Of a stretch of 64,000 nt of DNA, positions 1 through 11,663 are shown piece after piece; the stretch's first letter is position 1; every line of letters begins with the position of its first letter. Both the position numbers and the translations under genes were made by a program. The notes beneath the pieces are model-generated. The model saw only the letters and a list, made by a program, of their open reading frames with translations, was not told where the DNA came from and ran no database searches. The DNA is from Mortierella alpina (taxonomy: Eukaryota > Mortierellomycota > Mortierellomycetes > Mortierellales > Mortierellaceae), in the NCBI GenBank assembly GCA_029449245.1, contig JANATF010000002.1:1736001-1800000 (forward strand), given 5' to 3'.

Positions 1-1083
1 CAGCCTACTACTACCGAGTGATGCTTGTGGCCACCTCCGCCATCCGTAGACGGCCACCCTTCTGATCAATAGTCATTGTTACTGGAGAAGAGCGAGAGAG
101 GGAAGGCTGAGGAAATAAGCGAGGGTGTGAGAAAATTAGCAACAAGAGGATCATTTCCCATTGTTCAAGAACGAGTCCTTTGACCAGCATCTGGACCAGA
201 GTAGTATAGTGTAGATGAAGATATGGCGATAGCAGCCGAGGCCAGAGACCGCAACGAGTGCTTTGATGCAGATGCCATGTGTCTGCATAGGGTATTCTAG
301 GGATAAGAGAAAGGGGTGTCTCTATCGGCTGAGGTGGTATCATATGGCACGAGCTTTGCTCGCCTTGTGTTCAAGGTTATGGTTTAAGTGCTCGCGTTTT
401 GGCAGCCCTATGCTACCCTATCTGTGGGTCGCTGCCACAGCGAGTGAGCGCATCATCAAGAATGAATCAAACAAACATCTATTCTATCACACCAAACTCT
501 ATTGCAGGCCCAACATCGTACCCGGACACACACATACACAAACAAGGCTCACCGCCGCTTGTGTCTGTGGCAGAGCCAATCCATGATAGGTGAGTAGCCC
601 TAATCGTACTCTATGACTCTATTGCACAGCGAGTGCGTTGGAAGAGAGTGAGAGCGAGAGCGGGAAACTGTGATCCATCGGGCGCATTCGTTCCAGTGTC
701 CAAGAACGAGTGCATGTGGGGAATCACGGACCAAAGTAAAGTATGATCGCACCGTTCAGTCCTCGACTGTATGCATGCTCAATACCCCCCGAGACCGTTC
801 TGGCCAGCCTGGACATGCTTATAAATACTCCAATGCAAGTCCCCCTTTCCCTCCTTCTTCTCTCTCCACCATCCACCTGATCTGTTTTTGGTTCACTCGA
901 TCGCACTTCCCCGCCAACTATTCTACCGCCATCCTTTTTGCGATTCCCATCCGCACCATTCGGCTCAATAGCAGTTTTTTACCAACCGACGATATAGACT
1001 GATCGCACTACACCTTTACCTTTTCACATCGCACCTCCATCTTGACCGGCCCTTTGGCGTGACAAGACACATACACCGCAGCG
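1..1083. other. Upstream intergenic region of the ammonium transporter gene
   Basis: No convincing coding region is visible. The open frames here are short, lack splice-compatible continuations and resemble nothing I know. The last 250 bases are pyrimidine-rich, as expected for a fungal core promoter and 5' leader, and an ATAAATA stretch near 820 could serve as a TATA element for the plus-strand gene that starts at 1084. Confidence 0.5.
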
Positions 1084-2604
1084 ATGAACTCCACACAACA
1101 GCCCCTCATCGGGTCACAATATGAAGCTGGCGACATCGCCTGGACCCTTGCCTCCACAGCTCTTGTTTGGCTCATGATTCCTGGCATCGGTTACTTTTAC
1201 TCTGGCATGGCTCGCAGCAAGAACGCACTATCTTTAATCATGCTTTCGTGCTGTTCTATTGCCGTGGTCTCCTTTCAGGTATAAACCCCTACTCCATTAA
1301 CCGCCAAAAGGAAAATCTGACCCGTTCGGAGGCACACCAAACTCACTATCTCTCATTCTTACAATATACAGTGGTTCCTGTTTGGGTACTCTTTGGCTTT
1401 CAGCAAGACCGGTGGTAGCATGATTGGAAACTTTGAGAACGCCTTTTTCCGTGGTGTTTTAGACGCTCCTTCAGTCGGTTCGGCCAAGATTCCCGACATT
1501 GTCTTTATGCTGTTCCAGGGCATGTTCGCTGCCCTTACCCCAGCACTGGCTATCGGTGCCGCTGCTGAGCGTGGCCGCATCCTCCCCACGTTGGTCTTTA
1601 TCTTTCTCTGGACCACCTTTGTGTACGACTTTATCGCCTGCTGGACATGGTCAGCCAACGGCTGGAGCTTTGTCATGGGCGGCCTCGACTTTGCCGGTGG
1701 TACGCCTGTTCACATCTCCTCGGGTGGTGCTGCCTTGGCATACGCAATTGTCCTCGGCAGACGCTCTGGCGACCACAAGGATTTTCGCCCTCACTCCATG
1801 AGCAACGTCGTCATCGGCACTTGCTTCATCTGGTTCGGCTGGTTTGGATTCAACGGTGGGTCGGCGCTTTCTGCCAACCTGCGCGCCGCCATGGCCTGCG
1901 TCGTCACCAATCTCGCGGCCTCGGTCGGCGGTATCACATGGGTCCTTCTTGACTACCGCCATGATCGTAAGCTATCAGTTCTTGGATTCTGCTCGGGCGC
2001 TGTTGCTGGATTGGTCTCTATCACCCCTGGTTCCGGCTACGTTTCTCCCGCATCGAGTGTCGCCATTGGATTTTTGGGTGCCTGTGCTTGTAACATGGCT
2101 GTCCGCCTGAAGCACTACCTCAAGTACGACGATGCCTTTGATGTCTTTGCCGTCCACGGTGTGGGTGGAATTGTTGGCAATCTCTTGACCGGTGTCTTTG
2201 CCCAAAAGTGGGTTGCTGCTCTGGATGGCGTGACAGTGATCGAGGGCGGATGGTTGGATGGCCACTGGATCCAGGTGGGTTATCAACTTGCTGACTCGGC
2301 TGCCGGTCTCGGATGGTCGTTCACTGTGACCTTCCTGATCCTCTTCATCATGAACAAAATCCCTGGACTCAACCTGCGCGCGGAGGCCCATCACGAGCAC
2401 ACGGGTTTGGATCTTGCTGAACTTGGTGAGGCAGCCTACGGCCACTTGGATGAGAAGGCCGCAGCCGTCAGTGGTGTGGACCACTCGATGGACGTGGGCG
2501 AACCCAAGACAGGGTCGTCCAGCTCCGACCACAGCATAAACGAGGTCAAGATTGGTAGCGTATCCACCTTGGGTCGCCACATTTCGGGCGCGTCCGAGGC
2601 ATAG
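1084..2604 (+). CDS. MEP2: Ammonium transporter, MEP2-like (Amt/Mep/Rh family)
   Basis: Imports ammonium across the plasma membrane; Mep2-type members can also act as ammonium sensors. Exons are 1084-1278 and 1372-2604 (475 residues, close to the usual 450-500), joined in phase 0 across a 93-base GT-AG intron. The N-terminal half shows the Amt signature with a PGIGYFYSGM segment. The two pore histidines are visible as TPVHISSG (His179) and FAVHGVGG (His327). A histidine at the first position is typical of Mep2, whereas yeast Mep1/Mep3 carry glutamate there. Eleven membrane segments are expected for the family. The cytoplasmic tail begins after about residue 400 with ELGEAAYG, the conserved region that couples trimer subunits in known Amt proteins. 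The Ser-rich end is variable. The start is the first in-frame ATG after a pyrimidine-rich leader. Confidence 0.95.
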
Positions 2605-2954
2605 GTCAATCGGGCCTCGCTCCAGTATAATGGAACCTAATACCTTTTGACAGAACCACCTTGTAACTGGGTCGTATCCCCGGTACGAAACAATCCCTAT
2701 ATAGAACTTGTACCATAAACCATCAGCTTTGAGCTCTTTTTTCAATGTATGTCTATACACAGCATAGCCTTGCAAACTGGGTTATCATTATCCAGGACAT
2801 GTTCCTTTAACTATGCAGAGGTGCCAAACAAATTCTTTCTGAAGAAGCGGGGGTTTATTTCAACACCAACACGTTGCTACTTCAAACCCTGTGCCTCTCT
2901 CTGAATGCACCCTGATCGAGGCGCCTTGTGCGTGGCGAAACGTCGCTCCAATGA
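2605..2954. other. Convergent intergenic region, MEP and COQ6 3' ends
   Basis: This 350-base stretch separates two genes transcribed toward each other. It should hold both 3' untranslated regions. I see no gene and no exact AATAAA signal close to either stop codon. Confidence 0.5.
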
Positions 2955-5095
2955 TTATTTCGAGGATGGTGGTTCTTCCAAGCCCATAGCAAAGCGCATG
3001 ATCTCCGTCTTGATTGGTCCCATATTGTCAACAGCTGTCAAACCCAATGAGCGTGCCCACACAACAGGTCCGAAATCCGTGTTGTAGAGCTTGGATAGCT
3101 TATCAACAGTACCGAGCATGGCAAGATTGGGCAAGAATCGCTCGCTTGAGTACGGTGTCAAGGAATGAATATTACCTTACAAGCATGAAAAAATAACAGT
3201 AGTTTAGTACGGTTGAGTTGTAGACAGGGAGTCAATAATAAAAGATTCGATGGCTCACCAATATCAGATCCGCTCAAAAGGCTCTGCTCAATCACGCGAG
3301 CAAGGCATTCTACATCTGCCAGGCCTTGATTCAAACCCTGGCCTGCCAAAGGATGGACAGTGTGTGCGGCGTCACTATCAACGATCCCAGTTTATCGAAA
3401 TAATAAGATTTTAGCGCTCTAGCAAAAACGTCAAACCGTCAGACTCAAGATGATAAACATCGCATACAGGCGACTTACCCAACAAGGACCACGCGATCTT
3501 CCACGTAGCTACTTGAGTTTCTCATCCTCAATGGGAAGGGTGCTCTGGTGTTCTCCTGAACATCCACAACCTTTGGAGGCTTGGCATCTGTATTTGCACC
3601 TCCACGGAGAATTGTTTTGGACGGTTCCGCATCCTGCACACTTGCGCGCCACTCAATCTCCTGTTGAAAGTCCACAAGCGGCTCACCATTGGGGCCAATG
3701 TTCTTGTATAGATACTCAAGTTCCGCGGGGCTGGCACTGAACGCTGCGTTGACAAGCGCACAAAAGTCCCGTGCTGGCAGTTTTTTCAAGTCCTGTGCAA
3801 TTTTGGGTGTAGTCGACCACACTAAGCTGGCATAACCATTATTCAGCTACGGCAGTTACGGAGAAAGGATATGGAGGGAAGAAATGAGCATGGTGGTAGT
3901 CTTCAATTGTACGATGAAATACCCAGCTGTCGTGAGAAATTACAAACGCAGAGAGTACGTACAGGTAACATGGCGACGGGACCTGTTGGCAAGAACCTTT
4001 GCCATGCAATTCCTCGACCTTGTCCTGGGGCTGTTGATGTTGTAGGATCGATCTGAAGGGTGGCAACCAGCCCGAATTGAGAGTAATCCCATCCAAGCGA
4101 CTCGATGTTGGCGAACGATCTCACTGGCGAGTTGACTCCATCTGCTCCGACCAGCAGTCTTGTCTGTAGCCTCTTGCCATTCTCCAGCTGCAAAATTGGC
4201 CAGTCCGAGATGTCTACCGACTCTGCTGTCACCTCAAGAGTGCTGGTCGAGTCGGCCTGGTTGGCAGTGATGCTCTGAACCTTGGTCTTTTCAAAGATGT
4301 CGAGCTTGACACCACGGGCCTGATGTGCCACGATCTGCTTTTGTAAGCCGCGCTGCACATGCAGGTTCTCTGTCATCCAAGCCAAGGGTGAGGACTCTTT
4401 GCCGTTGAGAGTTGTGTCGTCATCGTTGCTGACGCTGCTGTTGTTGAAAGTCGCTGTTGTAGGCAGCTTGCCTGAGAAGACTTGATGTAAAAAGCTCGAT
4501 TGCGTGCCATTCACATCTGCAGCGTCGAACGTGATCCTGGCTCCACTAACTCCATCCCATACTTGCATGCCTTCACAGGCAGCGACCCGTGAGAGATCCA
4601 GTTCTGTCCATACGCCGATCCTTTTCAAAAATGCGACCGATTTTGGGGTGAGCGAGGACACCCGGTTGGAGTACTGATCCGGCCGAGGGGACCAGTTGAT
4701 GTGGTTGCTAAGATCAAAGGCCTCAATAAGGGCGATCCTCTGAGCACTTGAGGCTTTTGCAGATGCTAATCGGATATGGCGCCAAATGGGAAGAAGGTTG
4801 AGACTTCGGATACTCTGAAAGCGGGTTAAACGGCCGCACTGAGGGTCGGCGTGAGAGGCAACTTACCGAGGGCACAGGCCAAAGCACTTCCTGCGATTCC
4901 TCCTCCCACAATAACAACGTCGTATTGCTCCGGTGGTAGTGAGGCCCCTGCCGCGGTTGATGCACTGGTGGACTGATAGCGGATGTTTGCGATACGGTGG
5001 TGTCGGAAGTGGTGGGTCAATGGCGTTGTCGAAGCCGGGTTCATGCAGCGCGAGATTCTCGCTCTTGCAGCACGGGAGAGCATGCCTGTTGACAT
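2955..5095 (-). CDS. COQ6: COQ6, ubiquinone biosynthesis flavin monooxygenase
   Basis: Mitochondrial FAD-dependent monooxygenase that hydroxylates the C5 position of the benzoquinone ring in coenzyme Q synthesis, working in the matrix-side COQ complex. Exons in transcription order: 5095-4867, 4765-3963, 3846-3479, 3374-3259, 3175-2955; all junctions are GT-AG and in frame, giving 578 residues (yeast and human proteins are about 470-480). The N-terminus is rich in Arg, Ser and Thr without acids, as in a mitochondrial presequence. The FAD-binding Rossmann motif VIVGGGIAGS lies near residue 61, the second FAD signature LLVGADGVNSPVR in the middle, and GDAAHTVHPLAGQGLNQG at about 467-484 is the canonical ribose/pyrophosphate-binding motif of UbiH/Coq6 enzymes. 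The extra length sits mainly in the leader and in a Ser/Thr-rich insert. It faces DMC1 across a 307-base promoter. Confidence 0.95.
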
Positions 5096-5402
5096 TGTGA
5101 AGAGCGTCCTGGTGATTGGGTTGGTTGGTACTGTCCTTGACTGGATTCGAATGCGCCAAGAGGGTCGACTAGCAGAAGGCGGGCGTCAATGAGGAAAGAA
5201 GGTCGAGGTGTGTCCGTGAGGCGAGCGCGAAGCAGCCAACCGGGAGAGAGTGTTTTGTGCGACAGTCACGCCCTCCCTCCCTCCCTCCCAGAGCTGCCAC
5301 CATTTTTTAAAAAAAAAGCGCCAGATCGTTTTCCGCTCCTTTGCTCCCTCGACTCCTCTCCTTTGCTCCCAGTATCTTTTAGACACATCGCAGCTTATCA
5401 AG
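5096..5402. promoter_or_regulatory. Divergent promoter between COQ6 and DMC1
   Basis: Only 307 bases separate the two start codons, so both promoters must lie here. The interval contains a CCCT-repeat tract (about 5271-5289) followed by a T/A homopolymer (about 5304-5318). Such poly-dA/dT next to pyrimidine tracts commonly marks nucleosome-free fungal promoters. No TATA box is obvious. Confidence 0.55.
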
Positions 5403-7262
5403 ATGGCCATGGATCAAGTCGTCCGTGACGTTGAAGATCCGATGGAGGAGGAAGAAAACGAGGTAAGCCCTTTCCTCCTCCTCCTCCTCCTCCTCCTCCT
5501 CCTCCTGACCCTTATCGAGCTTACAGGACGCCATCACAGATGATTGCAAGTTGACTGAACGCGGTCCATACTCTCTCTATCTCGCGTAAATTGATAGGAT
5601 ATCTTCTTCACTGGTACGGCCGCGTCGTTATCGATGCCTTTCATGAGTTAAGTGTAGTTACCAGACTAGCACTGACGCCACCAAATTGCTGATTCCATGC
5701 AGAGATCGACGAATTGCAGAACCATGGTATCAATGCAGCTGACATCACTAAGCTGAAGCTGGCTGGGATCTGCACTGTTCGCGTAGGTCGCCCTATCTTT
5801 TATACGCTTTTCAACTTGAACCGCTGGCATTACTTGACACAGAGGCTTACACCACTTCTACTTAACAATAGTGCGTGCAAATGATGACCAAGAAGACCTT
5901 GTGCAAAATCAAAGGCTTTTCTGAGGTACGTCGCTTAGCCCTAGGGTGGTCGTGACCTCGTCACACTATACTCAAGCTTACGATCTATGTATGTTCCCGT
6001 GTTTCTTATAGACAAAAGTGGATAAACTCAAGGAGGCCGCAGCGAAGCTTGACAGCGCGTCCTTTATTACCGGGCTTGAATACAGCATCCAGCGAAAGAA
6101 GGTCATGGTGATATCTACTGGAGCCAAGCAACTGGACGAGCTGTTAGGAGGCAAGTATCTCGCATGACCTTGCTAGTTTGATTCTTGCTTGCAGAATTTT
6201 AAGAACGTGCCTCATCTGTGTATTACATAGGCGGTATCCAGACCATGTCCATCACGGAGGCATTTGGCGAGTTCAGAACAGGAAAAACGCAGATTGCCCA
6301 CACTCTATGCGTCATTGCACAACTTCCAACAGCGATGGGAGGAGGGAACGGGAAAGTAAGTAAACGGCTTGGTCTAACGAGCTTGTAGCACTGGATTTCG
6401 GTCTGCATACTCATCGGTGAGTCTCTTTAGGCTGCGTACATTGATACCGAGGGGACATTTCGCCATGAAAGAATCAAAGCTATCGCCGACCGTTTTGGTA
6501 TTGACTCGGAAGCCGCGTTAGAGAATATTCTTGTTGCCCGTGCTTACAACTCGGAGCACCAGATGGACTTGATCACAGAGATAGCGGCCCGATTTGCAGA
6601 GGAAAAGGGCATCTTCCGACTGCTGGTGGGTTTCAACCACTTACTTTATACCGTCATGCAATTGAGCATCATCTTTAGTATGCTCGTCATATATAACAAT
6701 AACTTTTTGACTCATGGTATCGACACTACTAGGTCATTGACAGTATCATTGCACTCTTTCGAACCGACTTTTCTGGCCGAGGCGAGTTGTCGGAGCGTCA
6801 ACAGAAACTGAATCAGATGCTTAGCCGCCTGATGAAAATCGCAGAGGAGTTCAACGTCGCTATTTATCTCACAAACCAGGTCCAATCTGATCCAGGCGCT
6901 GGCATGACATTTGTCGCAGACCCCAAGAAGCCCGTTGGTGGGCATATCATGGTAAGCCAAAAAGAAGGCATGCCTGAAACGCGTCAATTCATAGATCTTT
7001 CTATGCTGACGATCACAGCCAATGTAGGCCCACGCTTCCACTACAAGATTATATCTTCGAAAGGGCAGGGGCGAAGAACGCATCGCCAAGGTGTACGATA
7101 GCCCTGATGTCCCCGAAGCCGAGGCTCGTACGTCCATGATCGAGCTATGCTTGCAAATGAGCCTTGACCATTCAATCCTTATACTGACTGAGCATGCTGA
7201 ATTTATTGACTCTGGATATAGCGTACGCCATTACGGTGGGAGGCATCGTTGATGTCAGTTAG
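5403..7262 (+). CDS. DMC1: DMC1, meiosis-specific RecA-family recombinase
   Basis: Forms filaments on single-stranded DNA and performs inter-homolog strand exchange in meiosis. Ten exons: 5403-5462, 5598-5613, 5703-5782, 5872-5925, 6012-6150, 6231-6355, 6431-6625, 6733-6951, 7028-7127, 7222-7262; 342 residues (human DMC1 is 340). The N-terminal helix-hairpin-helix region contains [14 protein letters not shown]. Walker A is GEFRTGKT at 129-136 and Walker B is LLVIDS near 222-227. The C-terminal block with [15 protein letters not shown] and the ending GGIVDVS match DMC1 better than RAD51. Intron 5 (6151-6230) has a GC donor. Exon 2 is only 16 bases. An in-frame-looking segment at 5527-5544 inside intron 1 was left out because it cannot be spliced onward without a frame break. 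A Rex1-type gene follows 184 bases downstream on the same strand. Confidence 0.93.
5473..5506 (+). repeat. (TCC)n microsatellite in DMC1 intron 1
   Basis: About eleven uninterrupted TCC units lie just inside the first intron, directly after the donor site. They form a long pyrimidine tract and are likely length-variable between isolates. Confidence 0.9.
6151..6230 (+). other. GC-AG intron in DMC1
   Basis: The exon ends with ...TTAGGAG and the intron begins GCAAGT, the strong consensus seen with GC donors; it ends in ACATAG. Only this junction restores the invariant LLGGGIQT sequence that precedes the Walker A motif, so the GC donor is well supported by the protein frame. Confidence 0.85.
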
Positions 7263-7446
7263 ATCATGGTGCGTGAAGCACTGGGTTTTCGATAGCCCCA
7301 GTGTTGTTCGCGATTGCGCTACATACATAGTCTGTCAACTTTGCAAACCAAATTTTGGCAGTCCACAACGTATTTTCAAAATACAAGCTTCTTTTTTTTT
7401 TCCTTCGTTGCATGCTCGAACTTTCCAACCATTCACAACGACAGCC

Positions 7447-9937
7447 ATGGTCGACAAGAAGCGGAAACACAAAGCACAGCACGAGTGGGTGGAAAAGCCA
7501 TTGGTGGAAAATGCGGAATCGAGTCAGCCGACAAACGTGAAGGACAGCAGCATCGGAGTGGGCATAGTTGCCACCACTTCCTTCGACATCCTTCTCGACA
7601 TGCCCGCTGGCGAAGGGGACAATGGAGACGCCGTTGCAAAGGCAAAGTCGGACTCGGACGGAGAGGACTCGGAAATACCGAAAAGGCGCAAGATTGAGCG
7701 GTCAAGCAAAGACAGCGGTATGTTGAGGCGAGGATAGACACTATGGCACACGACTGCTGCAGCACAGAGTTGATAACCTATCTCTTCCACCATTAGACAT
7801 TGTGGAATGCTTTGACGTGACCACTCTATCCAAAAAGGAACGCAAACTGTTGAAGAAGAAGAACAAGCAGTTTGCCAAAAAGTCTGAGGGCGATAACGGA
7901 CGGCCGTCATTCATGCTTAGCCGCGACCACAACAAACTGAGTATTAAGGTACGCTGGAATGTCCGCGAGCGAGTGGAGGTACCGAAAGTCATGATATGGG
8001 GAACGCCTTCTAACCATGTGCTGGTTTTGCGCATCAACAGGACCTTCGTGACCTGGTAGTATACCTGCTGATGGAAACACCGACTCTACCATGGATCATG
8101 GTCAAGAACAAGTTCAATATCCAAAAAGTCGTTTTGCTCTACGTCGCTGGACTCGATCCGCAGCTATTCAACGTGGACTTGACACACCCAGATTCCAGGA
8201 GGCCGATTGCATGGGCTGAAAGGGCGACCAAAGGACCTGCTAAAGAGTTTCAACACCTCAGGAAGTTCTTCGATGTCATGAATGTGATCAAGGCTGGAGG
8301 AGACAAATTCAGAGTCCACTCGCCACCCAACACGCTCCTGAACGTTCCATTGAGCAACTCTGAAAAACAAAAGCGGGAAAAGGAACTCAAGAAAAGTATG
8401 GCGTATTTCCACCTTTACTCTCAAAGATATTTATTGATCTACGATGGACATTGTTAATAACCAGTGAACATGTATTGACCTCGCGCTGTAGAGAGTCAGG
8501 ATGCACAAAACCTCACGGCAGAACACTACCTGATCCGTACCAACGATTTGCGGGAAGCGGACTACCCATTGCCAAGTTACCTTGATCCGAACGCAGAGCA
8601 TCAACCGGGCTGGACTGAGACAGAACAGACAAAACCGTCTGATCCCCCTGTTGCAAAAAAAATGATCGCCATGGACTGTGAAATGGTACGTGCTCTTTCA
8701 TTTGATGTCCTTGTATTATAAGGCCTTGTTCATTTAGTGCCTGCTGACATGTGCATATGTTTGCCACTATCAAGGTACGGACTACCGCAGGATCAGAACT
8801 GACACGAGTGACACTAGTTGACGAAGAAGGCAAGGCCATCTATGATCAGCTGGTGATGCCGGACAATCCCGTTGTCGACTATTTGACACAGTACTCAGGA
8901 ATGACGGCAGATCGTTTGGAGGGTGTCACCACAAGGTTAGCAGATGTCCAAAGGAAGCTGCAGGAACTGGTTACGTACGACACCATTCTAGTCGGCCACT
9001 CCCTTGAGAATGACATGAAGGTCTTGAAGGTAAGACACCGTTTTTGCTTCAGGCTATTGATAGAACACCTTCTCCATGATATTGATATTGACCCTTGTCC
9101 TGCACGCTTCGAATGATTCATGCATGATAGCATGCTCACCCGTTCATTATTGACACGGCCATGGTATATCATCACACGCGAGGCCCGCCATTTCGGCCTT
9201 CGTTGAAGTGGCTGGCTCAGAAGTGGCTTTCGAAAAAGATTCAGACAGGTGGTGAATTGGGCCATGACTCTGAAGAGGACGCCCGTACCTGCATGGAGTT
9301 GGTGAAGTTGAAAATTGAGAAGGGGCCAGGATTTGGTGAATATAATCAGGATCAGGAGTCCATCTTTTCGAGACTCGAGCGACACACCAATACGAGGACA
9401 TCAGCCTTCATCGACGTCAATAGTCACTCTGGGGAGCATGCGACGACTGTCTTTAAGCCAGCGAACGATGCTGAGGTGGTCGAGGCCATTTCTGAAGCAC
9501 TGTCAGACCACGACTTTGTGTGGGCGCGCCTTCGAGATATGGAGATCAACCATGGAAAAATTGCGATTGTGGATGTTAACGAGTCTGAACAGTCCATCGC
9601 CGAGCCCAACCAGCCATTTACTCGGATCTCTAGCGCAGACAAGGTGCAGGCGGCAGAGGAAGAGATCCGGGAAGCAATTCAGAGCGTCGACAGGAGCATT
9701 GCGGCAATCGTCGAGTCTCTTCCTCTCAACACCGCGTTGCTTGTGACAAGTGGACAAGGCGACCACCGAGAGGTTTCAAGGATGCAAGCGCGTCAAAAAC
9801 ACTTTCAAAAACTGTATAATACTCTTAATCTGAGTGCGATCCCCAAGGAGGATCAATTCTTGGACGAAGATCAAAAGGCCTTGGAACAAGCTGTTGATAG
9901 GGCAAAGAACGGCGTTTGCTTCTTCATGGTGAAGTGA
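7447..9937 (+). CDS. REX1: Rex1-type RNA exonuclease (DEDDh)
   Basis: 3'-5' exonuclease family that trims 5S rRNA, tRNA and other structured RNAs in the nucleus. Exons: 7447-7717, 7797-7948, 8041-8395, 8492-8685, 8775-9029, 9131-9937; 677 residues (yeast Rex1 is 553). The DEDDh catalytic residues are visible: exo I AMDCEM at 319-324 followed by GSELTRVTLVDEEG, exo II GHSLENDMK near 397-405, and exo III with His454 and Asp459 in GHDSEEDAR. The N-terminus has a Lys/Arg-rich stretch, MVDKKRKHK, plausible as a nuclear signal, and a conserved PRAGE-like region precedes the nuclease. A C-terminal extension of about 200 residues is not recognised. At exon 5 I used the AG at 8773-8774. The earlier TAG near 8740 would add a Cys after DCEM but shifts the frame. 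Confidence 0.9.
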
Positions 9938-10255
9938 GGAAGATTAAACATAAAATAACAGCCTTTATGGGAAACGGTGTCATTCTAAAGCCGCTTGTCG
10001 CTTCACTCCCCAAGTAAAAATGTGTCTGTGGTACTGTTTCTTCGCGGGTGGAGTAGAGAGACCGGCTCTGGCTTTTTTGCATGTGTATATCCCCGAGTAC
10101 GACGGGTACGTGGTGGTGTTCCTTTTGTCACTCGCGAATTGAGGCGGTGATAAAAACACCGATTCAGGTCTTCCTCCTTTCTTGCATATAGCTTCCCAAA
10201 TCCCTACTCAGGGTCCACATAACATACTTCCATATCTTAACAGCAGAACAGCCCA
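9938..10255. other. Intergenic region between REX1 and the Cys-rich gene
   Basis: Contains the REX1 3' end (an A-rich CATAAAATAACA about 13 bases after the stop may act in polyadenylation) and the leader of the next gene. Nothing else is recognisable. Confidence 0.5.
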
Positions 10256-10651
10256 ATGCCTCTCCATCGCACCGAGAATGGCGACGCTTTTGATGCATGC
10301 AGAGCCTGCGACAACCTAGACGACCATGATACCCAAAAATCCAAGAATGTGGACGAGAGGGACGAACAGCATGAGGGCAATAGACCATCCAAAGGCAAGT
10401 CTCGCTCTCGCTCTCAGAGTGGCAGCCATTCCAAGTACATCGCTCTCGCCGATAGGTCTTCCACATCATCGTCCATCGATCCACTCCTCACCGAGACCCT
10501 CCAACCACCTGCTGCGTCTCAGAGCTATGCATGTGCCAACTGCCACCAGAAGAACAAGAAGATCTGCAAGACTTGTTTCAATTGTATCGGTACTTGCTGC
10601 AGCTGCAATAGACCTGCAGATCCAAAGAGCAAGGGCAAGGGCAGGAACTGA
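10256..10651 (+). CDS. Small Cys-rich protein with disordered basic linker
   Basis: I do not recognise this 131-residue intronless frame. It has three parts: an N-terminal region with an isolated CRAC motif near residues 20-23, a Ser/Lys/Arg-rich low-complexity middle, and a dense cysteine cluster near the C-terminus. The cluster begins CANC, then CKTCFNC, then CCSC, and is followed by a Lys/Gly tail. The spacing CxxC-x7-CxxCxxC-x3-CCxC suggests metal binding rather than disulfides, since there is no signal peptide. It lies between two plus-strand genes, with room for its own promoter. A chance frame is possible, but the regular cysteine spacing argues for a real gene. Confidence 0.5.
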   Translation: MPLHRTENGDAFDACRACDNLDDHDTQKSKNVDERDEQHEGNRPSKGKSRSRSQSGSHSKYIALADRSSTSSSIDPLLTETLQPPAASQSYACANCHQKNKKICKTCFNCIGTCCSCNRPADPKSKGKGRN

Positions 10652-11663
10652 CGGCGCCTCCTCCTTGGCTAGAATTTCATTCATTAAACAAAACATGTTA
10701 GAGTTGCCTCTCATCCTCTCTCTCAGATGAAGGTTATAAGGCTGTGTAGAGCCATCCTATCTCAAGCGATCTTGATTTGCATCACATTTGATGGGTCAAG
10801 TTGATGCTGTGCCTGGGAATCCAAAGATGATCCGAGATGCGAAATACTGGGGTCAAAGAGGTAGGCATGTGTCAAGCCTTTATATCGACGTGTAAGGCCG
10901 AGTCTCACTTCTCGCGTTACACCGACGTTAGATTCATTGAGTTAAGACATAATAACCACAAGCGGGTTGATGGCTATGTTGAATACCGCTCGTACTTCCA
11001 GTCGCTGTCTCTAGAAGCGCGGCTCAGGTTGTTGTTTCTGAGCGGCCTAGGATCGCTGCAGTAAAGCGCTTCAGAGCTACGGCCTTGATATTGCATCGAT
11101 GAAAGCAAAGCACACGAAGCGCTCTTTGAGTTTGCGCTGCCTCCTTTGAGCAATGGACCTTGAGGTCTGCGGCGAGTTTTTGGTCGCAAGTTGTTGATAA
11201 TCGCGTGGCAGGCCCAAGGAACGGACAATACTGCATTATAGCGTGGCCCTTCCGGCAAGAGCCAAGCCGTTAAATCCTGAGCCGTGGCTGGACGAATGGG
11301 GTTGCGCGCATACCCCAGGACCTTTTTTTTTCTTGCGTAGGATATAACTGAGCGGCGGGCACCTGTCTCACTCGCACTCTGCCCTCTCTTTTTCTTCTTC
11401 GCTCCTTTCCATTTTCCCGCCAAAAATCACAGAACGAAATATTCCTCCCCCACCCGTCGCTCATCGCCATCGCCAACACCCGCCTGCACCCACACCTCCT
11501 CACACATGAGTGCATAGTCTTGGCCGCCCTCTGCACAACGGCTCCCGTCTTCTTGCGCACCCCTTCCCATCGGCAGCATCCGCACACAGCATCCCCCAGC
11601 CAGAAACAACCTTTCCACAGCTGTAGGCCCAGACAGGAGCTTGACCACAGCAGCAACTCGACC
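10652..11663. other. Intergenic region upstream of the acidic protein gene
   Basis: About 1 kb without a recognisable gene. The distal half is of mixed composition. From about 11340 it becomes pyrimidine-rich on the plus strand (long C/T runs), as expected of a core promoter and 5' leader for the gene starting at 11664. Confidence 0.45.

Noticed and set aside
5527-5546. Extra DMC1 exon reading DAITDD within intron 1
   Set aside because: It has a good acceptor (TTACAG) but the only donor nearby (GCAAGT) leaves the frame one base off and creates a stop; skipping it joins exons in frame.
8741-8774. Earlier acceptor for REX1 exon 5 that would add Cys after DCEM
   Set aside because: Using TTTAG near 8740 shifts the frame before GSELTRV; the AG at 8774 keeps it, and related proteins do not need Cys there.
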